From Nesterenkonia pannonica (GTDB lineage: Bacteria; Actinomycetota; Actinomycetes; Actinomycetales; Micrococcaceae): a DNA stretch of 64,000 bases. Positions 51,823 to 61,007 of the stretch are shown here, piece by piece (the first letter of the stretch is position 1; the number at the start of each line of letters is the position of its first letter). Below the pieces are notes generated by a model. It did not search any database and had not been told where the DNA came from. It worked only from the letters and a program-made list of their open reading frames with translations. Location of the stretch: NCBI RefSeq assembly GCF_019575955.1, contig NZ_CP080575.1, forward strand, positions 496,001 through 560,000, in the 5' to 3' direction. The position numbers and the translations under genes are program-made.

Positions 51823-52081
51823 AGCTGTCTGTCCTTCCTCATTGGTTCAGTGATGCACTCCCGCGCCCACCATACTCTTGCTGGAAAAAACAACATGTAA
51901 GGACTAAAAACTAGCTGGACATTGCGGCCGGAATGTCCACGAGGACCCAAGAACAGGAACGTCACGGCTTTATAACATTTCTTCAAATCTTGAGGAGCGG
52001 GGTTGGCACCCTGAGCCGACCTCGTTACGGTGGGGGCATGCCTGAAGGCTTTACTGCTCCTGCGCGCCGTTTTCGAGGGAT

Positions 52082-53348
52082 ATGCGCCGCGGCACCTCTG
52101 CTGCCGCCGTCGTGGCCCTCACCTTCGCGGCCGCTCCGGCGGCTCATTCATCGCGCCTACCCGGAGGCGTCCTTTGCCGCCGCGCTGACCCCTCTGTACC
52201 CCACACCTGGCCAGCCTGCCTCCAGCGAGCCCGGCTCCGAGGCTGAGGTCACTGCTGTGCCCAACGAGGACGGCGATCTCCGCGTCGCGACTCTGCATGC
52301 CGGGCTCACTGCCTCGAATCCCGAGGGCAGCGATCCCCTCGACAGTCTCATCAGCGACTTGGCGGGCGGGAACCACGGCCAGGCGAGGACCTTGGCCGAG
52401 ACTGTCCAAATCAATGAGCCGGATGTGCTGGTCCTCACGGGGGTCAGCCACGACGAGGACGGCCGCATCGCCGAGATCCTGCAGGACCAGTACTTCGCAA
52501 GCGGTCAGAACGGACAGTCCAGCAAGCACTACCCCCACGTGTTCACGGCCCCCACGAACTCGGGTGTGGACTCCGGCGTGGATCTCGACGGAGACGGAAC
52601 CGTCGGAGGCTCCGGCGACGCCATGGGGTACGGCTCCTACCCGGGCCAGGAGGGGATGATCATCTTCTCCAAGGAGCCGCTCGACACTGACGGTGCTCGC
52701 ACTTTCCAGGAGTTTCTGTGGAAGGACATGCCCGGCTCCTCCCTCTCGGACGAGGGCTTCACACAGGCGGAGGAGTCGATCCTGCGCCTGGCCACAACGA
52801 GCCTGTGGGACGTTCCCGTGCTCGTCGAAGGTCATGAGCCCATCCATCTCATCGTTTCGGCGACCGCGGCTTCCGACGAGCCGGGCACCGCGGATCGGGC
52901 TCGGTCCGAGGACTTCGCTCAGCTCCTGGCGGACTATGTGGCCTCTGAAGCCTGGTATCTGTATGACGACGAGGGAGTCGAGGGCGGGCTGCGCCCCGGT
53001 GCTCACGCCATCGTCGTCGGGGAGCCGTTCATCCATGAAGACGCCGGGGCCGAGAAGCTGACCAGCCACCCGGCGCTGGAGGACCCCGAGCCTGAAGCGG
53101 TCACCGACACCGACGTGAGCGAACGTCCGGGCGAACCTTCGCAGACTGACGAGACCGCCACCCGGTGGGTGAGCGGCGGAGAGGACCTGCGAGCGTCCTT
53201 TGCCGTGCCCTCGACAGGGCTGAGCTTCATCCAGTCAGGCGTCTTTTGGCCGGGAGACGGCGAGTTCGGCCATAGGACGGTAGACCCCACCGCCTCGAAC
53301 GCCCTCGACGACCGCCTCGTCTGGCTGGATGTCCACGCCCCGCACTGA
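52082..53348 (+). CDS. Secreted EEP-fold protein with lost catalytic residues
   Basis: About 422 residues. The better start is ATG 52082: MRRGTSAAAVVALTFAAAPA is a signal peptide, with a break near 52170; an alternative ATG is at 52038. The body follows the phytase-like EEP family (FTAPTNSGVDSGVDLDGDG, MGYGSYPGQEGMIIFS, TFQEFLWKDMPGSSL, GVFWPGDGEF, RLVWLDVH). Catalytic positions are altered: INEFD is LTGVS, SHPTPP is SATAAS, GDxN is GEPF and SDHR is LDDR. Probably a non-enzymatic surface protein. Confidence 0.75.
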
Positions 53349-53400
53349 GACGCCCTGGGTGGGGTGACTCCCCAGCTGCGCGGCCCGTAGACTGCCGGGC

Positions 53401-54450
53401 ATGGCCTCGACGAGCATCATCCCCTCCGGCGGCTACGACCCCAGGATCACCCGCCGGTCCCCAGCAGGTCGCCGAGCACCAAGCAGGGCGCTTACTCTGT
53501 GCTGCGCAGCGCCGCCGGCTGGCTACGCGGCGGCCAAGGGGCTCAGCATGGTCTCCCGCAGGACTTTTTCCGAGGACGGTCGCCTCACACCGACGGCGGA
53601 GGAATGGCTCACACGAGCGGTCACCGTTCAGCGGCCCGTCGTCCTGGCCAACCTGCGCCGCCTCCGGAAAGCGCACCCCACCCACACCAACCGGCAGCTC
53701 GCCCATGAGCTCGACCGAGAGTTCAAGCGCACCCTCACCGGCTCCGGGGCGGCAATCGGTGCCACAGCTGCTGTTCCAGGAGTGGGCACTGCGGCTGCGC
53801 TCGGCATCTCCGCAGCCGCTACAGGGGGCTTTCTGGAGCTGTGCGCCCTCTACGCCCAGTCCATGGCAGAACTCTCGGGAATCACCACCGAGGACCCGCA
53901 GAAGGCCAAGCTACTGGTCATGGGCGTGATGCTCGGCGATGACGGCCGCAAACTGCTGGCCGAGCTCAACGCTCAGGTAGGCGGCAGGGGAGCCGGGCCG
54001 ATCAGCTCCATGGTTCCGCTGAGCTCATGGGGTTCGGCCTCTGCAGGCTCCTCGACCATGGGCAATCTGGTGGCCAACCAGCTGAAGCGGCAGTTCCTGA
54101 AGCGATTCTTCGTGCGCCAAGGCTCGTCCATGTTCGCCCGCGCCATACCTTTCGGCATCGGCGCCGCGGTCGGCGGGCTCGGCAACCGTGCCCTGGGCTC
54201 ACGAGTGATCGACAGTGCCCACAAGACCTTCGGCGAGCTGCCGGATGAGACGCCCGCTGCACTCGTCGCGGACTTTCGGCGAGGGCTCGAACGCGATAAG
54301 CACCGGGCCGAACGCCGGGAGCGGCGCCAGCGCAGGAAGGCGCTGAAGGCCGAGGGTCGGTCGGAGCGTGCCCAGCGCAGAGCGCTGCGCGCAGCAGAGG
54401 CCGAGTCCGACGACGAGGACGGCCAGGAGCTGCGAGAAGTCGGGTCCTAG
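53401..54450 (+). CDS. Conserved actinobacterial protein, EcsC-like pattern
   Basis: About 350 residues. After an early break near 53490 (GCTTAC) the frame reads cleanly. A glycine/alanine-rich helical core (GSGAAIGATAAVPGVGTAAAL, FLELCALYAQSMAELSGI, DPQKAKLLVMGVMLG) and a second one (FARAIPFGIGAAVGGLGN) suggest membrane association; the C-terminal 60 residues are extremely basic then acidic. Homologous proteins occur in Micrococcaceae without known function. Confidence 0.6.
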   Translation: MASTSIIPSGGYDPRITRRSPAGRRAPSRALTLCCAAPPAGYAAAKGLSMVSRRTFSEDGRLTPTAEEWLTRAVTVQRPVVLANLRRLRKAHPTHTNRQLAHELDREFKRTLTGSGAAIGATAAVPGVGTAAALGISAAATGGFLELCALYAQSMAELSGITTEDPQKAKLLVMGVMLGDDGRKLLAELNAQVGGRGAGPISSMVPLSSWGSASAGSSTMGNLVANQLKRQFLKRFFVRQGSSMFARAIPFGIGAAVGGLGNRALGSRVIDSAHKTFGELPDETPAALVADFRRGLERDKHRAERRERRQRRKALKAEGRSERAQRRALRAAEAESDDEDGQELREVGS

Positions 54451-54538
54451 ACCGGTTCACCCACTGTTCACCTGACGTTCTGTCTGGGTTTCACCCGTCG
54501 CCCCTCTCCGGTTGATTTCATCGCCTTGCATAGGGGTT

Positions 54539-55496
54539 GTGACGACAGGCCTCTTCAGCGCACAGTCCACAGCCCCTGCCCCTGCCGCCGCGCCGACCAG
54601 GCGACGCGCGCAGATCTTCGCCCACCGCGGTGCCTCCGGAGCATTCGCCGAGCACACCCGCGCCGCCTACCTCCACGCCCTGGCAGAAGGAGCCGATGGG
54701 CTCGAGATCGATGTGCATCTCACCAAGGACGGCCAGGTGGTGTGCTTCCACGACGAGACTCTGGACCGAACCACCGACGCCCGAGGCCTGGTGGCGGAGC
54801 GGACCCTGGCTGAGCTTCGCCGACTCGACGTCTGCAGCTGGAAGACCTCAGCGATTCCCGCCGAGTACGGCGGGCTCCGCAGTCAGCTGATGACCCTGGG
54901 GACACTCTGGAGCTGCTGCTCACTGCTGGTCGAAGCGTGCGCCTGGCCATCGAGCTGAAGCATCCGTCCCCTTCGGCCATCAGCTCGAAGATCACGTCCT
55001 CCGTACGCTGCTGTCCTACGGGTGGGATCCGGAGACGTCTCTCATAGGTGTGAAGGAGGGACAGGCCGTCGAAGTGTCCTTCATGAGCTTTCACCCGGGA
55101 TCCCTCATGCACCTGGCCGAGATGGTGCTTAGCGGAGAAGCTCTGCGCCCTGTTCGCCCCGGTGACATCCGAGGACGTCGGCGCTCGTGCGGGACGCACG
55201 CCCCTGGGTGCGGCATTCAGGCCCCTGATCTCCGCAGTGATGCGCGGCGCTGTCAAAGACGCCGAGGCGCTGGTGTGGAACAGGCAGGTCGGCATCGCGG
55301 GCCCGGGGATGAGCTTCGTGCGCGCGCACCGTGCTGAGGCCAAAGCCTGGATCGCCCGGGCGCGCACCTGCGCGTGTGGACCGTGGATGAGTCCGAGGAC
55401 GCGCAGCTCCTTCTGTCGCTGGGGGTCCAGGAGCTGACGACGAACTTTCCGGGCCGGATGGTCAATGAGGTCTCGACGCAGGCGAGCGTGAGCTGA
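54539..55496 (+). CDS. Glycerophosphodiester phosphodiesterase family protein
   Basis: About 318 residues from GTG 54539. IFAHRGASGAFAEHTRAAY, GLEIDVHLTKDGQVVCFHDETLDRTT (in part: EIDVHLTKDGQVVCFHDE), LAIELKHPS and VWTVDESEDAQLLLSLGVQ cover the TIM-barrel with its His and acidic metal ligands. Breaks near 54880, 54895, 54985, 55128 (GCTTAGC where Pro-Ala fits) and 55365. It would cleave glycerophosphodiesters, probably in the cytoplasm as no signal peptide is clear. Confidence 0.8.
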
Positions 55497-55576
55497 GAGC
55501 TGGCCCATGGCTTCCTGCCGGGCCGGATCCTCTCCGCGTAGAATGAGGAGACCGTACTCAGTGAGGGAGGTCACTC

Positions 55577-56627
55577 ATGACGGATGCACGTGGGAGCACG
55601 AGCCCCAGCGGCGCAGTGGTGGTGGGAGTGGACGGCTCGGAGCAGTCTCTGCGCGCCGCGCACTGGGCCGCGGCTGAGGCCTACCGACGCGGACTGCCGC
55701 TGTCGGTGCTGACCGCATACTCGATGCCACCTTCGCCGCCTCCTCCATGGACGGCGGCTACGCCATGATGGACGATTCCGGCCTGCGCGCCGGAGCTGAC
55801 GGCGTCATCGAGCAGGCCAGGGAGTTTCTCCGGGACTACCCGGCGGAGGTGGCCTACCGCGTCGAATCGGGGATCCTCGACGGTGCTCCTCGAGGAGTCG
55901 CGGACCGCTGAGCTGGTCGTGATCGGCACCCGAGGCCGGGGAGGGTTCCTCGGTAACTGCTCGGCTCCGTCTCGTCAGCGCTGCCCGCGCACGCGCACTC
56001 GCCGGTCGTTCTCGTGCCTCTGCAGTTCTCGTCGCAGGCAGAGAATGCCGTGACCTCGGCAACCGGGGCCATACCGATCGTCTCCGAGTCGGACGGCCCA
56101 GGGCCGCTGCGTAAGCAAGCCTGGTGGAGCAGGGCGCCAAGCCCATCCGCGAGCGGGACCCGCGGCCGGTGATCGCAGGAGTGGACGGATCCGACTACGG
56201 CCGAGTGGCCGCACTGACCGCCGCCCGAGAAGCGTCTGAGCGCGGCACCACGCTGAGGCTGGTGTGCGCACTGCCGCCCGTCAGCGCCATCACCATGTGG
56301 GCTCCGACTCACATCGACGATGCTGAAGCGATCGAGGAGCTGAGGGGCAAGCTCTACGCCGGCGCGCTCTGGCTCAACTATCACTACCCGTCGCTGCACA
56401 TCGACTATGAGGTTCAGTCCGGCACGTCGGTGGACGTGCTGGTCGATCAGACGCGCCATGCTCAGCTCACCGTCCTCGGCACTCGGGGCCGCGGAGGATT
56501 CGCCGGCATGCTGCTGGGCTCCACATCCCAAGGCGTGATCCAGCGTGCGGTAAGCCCGCTGATGGTGGTGCCGGAGAACTCCGATCGTCGCATTGCTAAC
56601 CGCGATGAGTTCGGGCCCGTTCTCTAG
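55577..56627 (+). CDS. Tandem universal stress protein
   Basis: About 345 residues with two USP domains. The first starts GAVVVGVDGSEQSLRAAHWA and ends VVIGTRGRGGFLG; the second starts PVIAGVDGSDYGRVAALTA and ends TVLGTRGRGGFAGMLLGS. The G-x2-G-x9-G(S/T) ATP-binding pattern is present in both. Breaks near 55728, 55885, 55955 and 56112. Proteins of this type respond to stress and bind ATP. Confidence 0.85.
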
Positions 56628-56655
56628 GGGCTCTGAGCCCATATCGCACGCCAGA

Positions 56656-56700
56656 CGCAGGTGGGCCCCGGGGATGTCATATCCCCGGGGCCCACCTGCG
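56656..56700. terminator. Bidirectional hairpin terminator
   Basis: A perfect 20-base inverted repeat (56656-56675 with 56681-56700; core GTGGGCCCCGGGGAT) with a 5-base loop lies between the convergent USP and NlpC/P60 genes. Confidence 0.85.
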
Positions 56701-56716
56701 TGGTGAGGCTCTGGCG

Positions 56717-59022
56717 TCAGCCCACGCGCTGACCGTGGAGGCGCCGCCGAACATGCGACGTTCGGTCACACCGGAGGCCGGAGTGCCAGCGTCGAGGATC
56801 ATGCCGCCGCTTGCGTAGACGGCCACGTGGTAGGCGCTTCCGCGGCCGCCCCAGAAGACCAGGTCCCCGGCCTGCAGGTCACTGATGGAGACGGTGGTCC
56901 CCACCGTGGACTGCTGAGCGGCGGTCCGGGGAGGCTGATCCCTGCCGCGCGGAAGGCTGCGGTGGTGAAGCCGGAGCAGTCGTAGGCGGTCGGTCCATTG
57001 TTTAGCGTGCCGGTAGAACACACCGGGGTGTTCACGATGCTGCGTGCCGCACTGACCGCCGCGGTGGCGCCCCACCCGGAGCGGGCGCTGAGGCCGGGGT
57101 CGCACCCGATCCGGAGCTGGTCGAGTTCGAGCTCGGGGAGCTGGACTGGGTGGGGCTGCTGGACGTTGACGGGCCTCGAGCTGGATCCGGAGCTGCTGCT
57201 CGAGGAGCTGGAGCCGCCGTGGCGGGACTCGAGCATGTTCACGTGCGAGGTCATCGCCACCTGCGAAGCACGGCCGCTCGAGTCCGTCAGCGCATCGTTG
57301 TTCAGCACCGCTCGGTAGTAGTCGCTGCCTGAGCCGGAGAAGTTGGGCTCCAGCTCCGCGCCCCGTTCCATCAGTCGGCGCAGATCGCCGCTGAGGTTCC
57401 CATAGGAGGGGATCGATGGAGCGGACGAGGAGCTGGAGCTGCCGCTCGAGGACGAGCTCGAGCTCGACGAAGAGCTGGATGAGCTGGAGCTGCTCGACGA
57501 GGAGCTGCTGCTCGATGAGGAGCTGGAGCTGCTGCTTGAGTTCGACGAGGAGCCGGATGAGCTGCTGTTCGACGAGGAGCTCGTCTGGGACGGGCTCGGT
57601 GTCGAGGACGGGGTGGGTGACGCGTTGGATTCGAGGTAGCGCACGTGGTCAGACATGGCGTCGAAGTTGAACGAGCCGTCTGAGGACATGAACGTGTCGT
57701 TGCTCTGCGCCAGCGTGTAGTAGTTCGAGGCGCTGGAGATGTTCTCGAGCTCTGCGGCCTCGGCCAGCAGGTCTCGCTGGCTCGATGAGAGCTGGCTGAA
57801 CGGTGCGGGGCCGGAGCGTGCTCGCTCGGTGGGAGTGGACTCCGCCGTGGGGGTGGGCTCTGCGGATGGTGTGGGCTCAGCTGTTTCGCTGGGCTCCTGA
57901 GTGGGAGTCGGCTCCTCGGTGGGCGTCGGCTCTGCGGATGGGGTGGGCTCAGCTGTTTCGCTGGGCTCCTCAGTGGGAGTCGGCTCCTCGGTGGGCGTCG
58001 GCTCTGCGGATGGGGTGGGCTCAGCTGTTTCGCTGGGCTCCTCAGTGGGAGTCGGCTCTGCGGATGGGGTGGGCTCAGCTGTTTCGCTGGGCTCCTCCGA
58101 CGCTTCCTCCTCCTCATCCTCATCTTCGGAGGATGCGGCTTCCCTTCCGCATCCTCCGAAGAGGTGTTGGACGCCTACTCAGCCTGCACGTCCTCGTCGC
58201 GGACCTCGGCCTGCTCTGCCTCGGCGCGCAGCTGCTGCACGCGGAAGGCCAGGGCCTGATAGTCCACATCGCCGTCGTCGTCGAGGAAGTCGGAATTGCC
58301 GAGGACCATCTCGTAGAACTCTTGGAGCGAGTAGCCTTCGCCCTCGAGCTCGTGCAGAGCCACCATCTGGCGGTGGACGTTGGCGCCGAGCTCCTCCACG
58401 TCCTCGACGGTTGAGCTGCTGCTGGTGTCGACGCTGGCCTCGGCCTCGCGGGCCTCCTCTGCCAGGCGCTCCGCCTCAGCTTCGGCTTCGCGTGCCGTCT
58501 GCTCAGCGGCGACGGCGTCAGACTCGGCGCGGTCCTCGAGCTGCTGGTCCGTGGCGTCGTCGGCCAGAGCGTCTTCGTCACCAAGGAGGACATCTGCGGC
58601 AGAGGTGTCGTCGTCCTCAGTGTCCTCTACGGCCATGGCGGCCTCGGCCTCGGTCCGCGCCTGCTGAGCGGCCTCTTCGGCCTCCTCTGCAGCGGCGAGG
58701 CGCTCAGACGCCTCAGCCTGCTGGCGCATCAGGTTCTGCTCCAGCTCGTCAGCGCGAGCGCTGGCCTGGTCGATGCGGCTTACGATGTCAGCGATCATGC
58801 GGTCGCTGGCCCCGCGGTCGCTCTTGGCACCGGAGATGTCGTCGACGGATGGGTTGGCGGGCAGGGCCGTGGTGGTGCCGCCCTCGACGGTGCCGCCCTG
58901 TCCCGCTGCTCGACCGCATTGTTGATGCGGTCGGCGACGATGTCGGGCAGGGTCGTTCCGACCAGGGCGGTGGTCACGATCACGGCGGTGACGGCCGCCA
59001 CCGCAAGATTACGGTTGTTCAC
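56717..59022 (-). CDS. RipA-like NlpC/P60 cell-wall hydrolase with repeat linker
   Basis: About 765 residues from GTG 59022. Order: signal/anchor helix (NLAVAAVTAVIVTTALVG), a long Ala/Glu coiled coil (residues 50-270), Pro/Glu/Thr repeats, a helical segment, poly-Ser, and a C-terminal NlpC/P60 domain with catalytic AYDCSGFTTAAF and HVAVYASGG. A TAG at 58175 and breaks near 58150, 57600, 57105 and 56930 interrupt it; I join them because the second half has no start or signal peptide. The end near 56717 is inferred. It should cleave peptidoglycan peptides. Confidence 0.7.
57430..57600 (-). repeat. Poly-serine low-complexity tract
   Basis: On the minus strand this codes for an almost unbroken Ser run of over fifty residues with a few Asn and Gly, made from AGC/TCG/TCC codons in alternation. 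Such tracts are flexible cell-wall linkers. Codon mixing rather than a simple trinucleotide repeat suggests selection on the protein. Confidence 0.8.
57859..58110 (-). repeat. 72-base tandem repeat in the linker
   Basis: Copies start at 57859, 57931, 58003 and 58057; the last interval is 54 bases, lacking 18. Each encodes a Pro/Glu/Thr unit such as PSETAEPTPSAEPTPTEEPT. Near identity at DNA level implies recent expansion. Confidence 0.85.
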
Positions 59023-59386
59023 AGCAGTTCCTCACTTTGTTCCTCGGGCGCAGCGGGGCTCCAGGTGGGGCCGGGTCGGCACAGAGCGGATGAGGGTGAG
59101 CGATGGGAAGCTCCTCATCCGGTGTCGAGCGATGGGAAAGCTCTGAACCGGTTGGGTCCTGTCGTGGTGCTGCTCCGCTCACGTTAATTGCGAAAGGTCA
59201 CGACGACAAGGTGTGTCGCTTTTTCTGTGATTGAACTGTGAGCCCTAGATCCGCATGATGACGCGGATCCAGGGTTACAAATCAGTCTCGATGAACCTTC
59301 AAGCTACTTGAAGGTTGGCCATTGCCCAGGTTTGTCACAGGCCTGTGCTAAGCGGAGTCATGCGCTGGGGGCCGCACTGTGAGGGC
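59023..59386. promoter_or_regulatory. Leader region of the RipA-like gene, with hairpins
   Basis: This 364-base gap has no gene. It holds two near-copies of GAGCGATGGGAAGCTC (59098 and 59128), a hairpin CTAGATCCGC/GCGGATCCAG around 59246-59273, and the perfect pair AACCTTCAAG/CTTGAAGGTT at 59294-59316. The arrangement suggests a structured leader or regulator sites for the hydrolase. I could not match a known riboswitch. Confidence 0.4.
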
Positions 59387-59739
59387 TCAGCCCCAGCCCA
59401 GGCGGTGCAGGGTCTCGTCGTCGATCCCGAAGTAGTGCGCGACCTCGTGCACCACAGTGATGCGAACCTGTTCGATCACTTCTTCGCGGCTGCTGCAGAT
59501 GCTCAGAATCGGCTCCTTGTAGAGCGTGATGCGGTCGGGCATCGCCCAGGGGCCTCCCCGCGCTCCGTCAGAGGGATGCCCTCGTAGAGTCCGAGCAGCG
59601 TGGTCTCCGGGTCCTCCCACGGCTCTGGGGTGTAGACGTCTTCGACGAAGACCGCCACGTTGTCGATCTTCGAGGCGAGGCGCTCCGGAATGGACTCCAG
59701 TGCGACGCCGACGGCCTCGTCGAACTCCTCGTCTGACAT
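59387..59739 (-). CDS. Zincin-type metallopeptidase family protein
   Basis: About 118 residues from ATG 59739 (an ATG 12 bases upstream is possible). DEEFDEAVGVALESIPERL, a middle IPLTERG, DRITLYKEPIL and the zinc motif VVHEVAHYFGIDDETL identify the small MMP-like zincin family (PF06262 type). One frameshift near 59548. It lies just before three tRNAs on the other strand. Confidence 0.85.
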
Positions 59740-59849
59740 CGCAGGGACCATGTCCCCACTCTAGGGGCGTCGGCACTGATTTGACAGGCTGCGCCGGAGC
59801 GACTATTCTTATCAGGTCCTCATCGTGGGCTTTCGAACGCGATGGAGCA

Positions 59850-59922
59850 GGCCCCATCGTCTAGCGGTTTAGGACACCGCCCTTTCACGGCGGCGGCACG
59901 GGTTCGAATCCCGTTGGGGGTA
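59850..59922 (+). tRNA. tRNA-Glu (anticodon TTC)
   Basis: The anticodon loop CCTTTCACG, the D-arm start and T-arm ACGGGTTCGAATCCCGT are canonical. The 3-prime acceptor strand reads TTGGGGGTA where TGGGGTC would pair with GGCCCCA, and the D-loop has an extra T; both look like sequence errors. CCA is not encoded. Confidence 0.85.
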
Positions 59923-59994
59923 CGGATTGGCGTTGCAGGCAAAGCACTGGTAACGTTCTTCCTCGGCCGTCATGGCCGGTACAACTGAAAATAT

Positions 59995-60071
59995 GGCCCT
60001 GTGGCGCAGTTGGTTAGCGCGCCACCCTGTCACGGTGGAGGTCGCGGGTTCAAGTCCCGTCAGGGTCGCCA
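59995..60071 (+). tRNA. tRNA-Asp (anticodon GTC)
   Basis: GGCCCTG pairs with CAGGGTC, the anticodon loop is CTGTCAC, the T-arm CGGGTTCAAGTCCCG is standard, and CCA is encoded at 60069-60071. Confidence 0.95.
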
Positions 60072-60089
60072 GGCATCGGATTCAGTGAA

Positions 60090-60165
60090 GGCTCTGTAGC
60101 TCAGTTGGTAGAGCGTTCGACTGAAAATCGAAAGGTCACCGGATCGACGCCGGTCGGAGCCACCA
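60090..60165 (+). tRNA. tRNA-Phe (anticodon GAA)
   Basis: GGCTCTG pairs with CGGAGCC, the anticodon loop is CTGAAAATC, and CCA is encoded. The T-loop reads ATCGACG, with A in place of the usual first T. Confidence 0.93.
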
Positions 60166-60177
60166 ATCCGGTGTCAT

Positions 60178-60215
60178 AGATAGCCCCCGTACTCTTCGGA
60201 GTGCGGGGGCTATCT
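60178..60215 (+). terminator. Hairpin terminator after tRNA-Phe
   Basis: AGATAGCCCCCG and CGGGGGCTATCT flank a TACTC/GAGTG extension and a TTCG loop. It is a strong stem 13 bases after the tRNA, ending the Glu-Asp-Phe cluster. Confidence 0.8.
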
Positions 60216-60335
60216 GCGTCACAACCGAGTGTGCTCTCGTCTCTTGGGCTCGGGGCTGAAAGGATGAGCCTCAGACGGCTGACAGAGCCGTTCAGCCGAT
60301 TGTGCTGACCCCACTGTGCAGAGGCAGGACTCTTC

Positions 60336-60952
60336 ATGACTCAGCCCCTCAACCGCCGGAGCCCCACGGACCGGAGTCCGAAGGCGCAGACCCGCATCCC
60401 CGGAGCCCAACGAAGCTCACCGGCCCGAGCCTGCCGAGCCGCACCGGCCGGAGCTTACCGCTGCTGAGCACCAGGCGCAGGGGCCCACGCCCCCGCGTCC
60501 GCCCTACCCGGGCCCGCCAGTGGGCGGCGGGGGTATCAGCCCCGTACCAGCCGCCGACCGGCCCCGGCGGAGGCTCGGACGGGTCAGGAGAGCCGCGTCG
60601 GGACCCGGCCCGCCGCAAAGGGTTCTTCGGTGCTCTGTTCGACCTGACGTTCCGCAGCTTCGTCGCGATCAAGTTCGCGTCGTTCATCTACGTGATCCTG
60701 CTGGTCGCCATCGCCATCGGCTGGATCATCGCCATGATTGCGACGCTGGTGCTCACAGTTGCTGTCGCTCAGGAGAACGGGGTTCTGGCCGTCCTGATGT
60801 TCCTCGGCGGCGTCATCGGCGGGACCATCTGGTCTGCCGTGCAGCTGATCGTTCTGCGCGTGGTTCTTGAGTTCATGATCGCTGCCATCCGTACAGCGGA
60901 GAACACCGGAATCGCCGTCGAGGAACTGGAGCGGCTCAACGCCCGCAGATGA
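60336..60952 (+). CDS. DUF4282 domain membrane protein
   Basis: About 205 residues. A proline-rich cytoplasmic N-terminal half (PRPPYPGPPVGGG) is broken in two or three places (60360-60545). The C-terminal DUF4282 domain is intact: FFGALFDLTFRSFVAIKFAS, a helix (VILLVAIAIGWIIAMIATLV cut), and VQLIVLRVVLEFMIAAIRTAENT. Two membrane helices. Function unknown. Confidence 0.75.
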
Positions 60953-60953
60953 G

Positions 60954-61005
60954 GCGAGGAGGACGCGGCTGCGGTCCGTGTGAGGCCGCGCCGCGTCCTC
61001 CTCGC
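60954..61005. terminator. Hairpin terminator between convergent genes
   Basis: GCGAGGAGGACGCGGC (60954-60969) and GCCGCGTCCTCCTCGC (60990-61005) form a perfect 16-base stem between DUF4282 and the exonuclease gene. Confidence 0.8.
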
Positions 61006-61007
61006 GA

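Noticed and set aside
53401-54450. Assignment as a true EcsC protein
   Set aside because: Only the general helical pattern and the AELSGI-DPQKAK region resemble EcsC; no diagnostic motif is certain.
58175-58177. Two separate genes in place of the RipA-like protein
   Set aside because: The downstream part lacks a start signal, ribosome-binding site and signal peptide, and coiled coil plus linker plus NlpC/P60 is the normal single-protein order. Not excluded until the TAG is checked.
57901-59187. Long plus-strand open frame opposite the NlpC/P60 gene
   Set aside because: It is the antisense shadow of the Glu/Pro/Ala-rich coding strand: Arg/Pro/Gly-rich with no domain and no ribosome-binding site.
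59023-59386. ydaO-type c-di-AMP riboswitch
   Set aside because: Gene context fits, but I could not find the conserved core blocks; a covariance search is needed.
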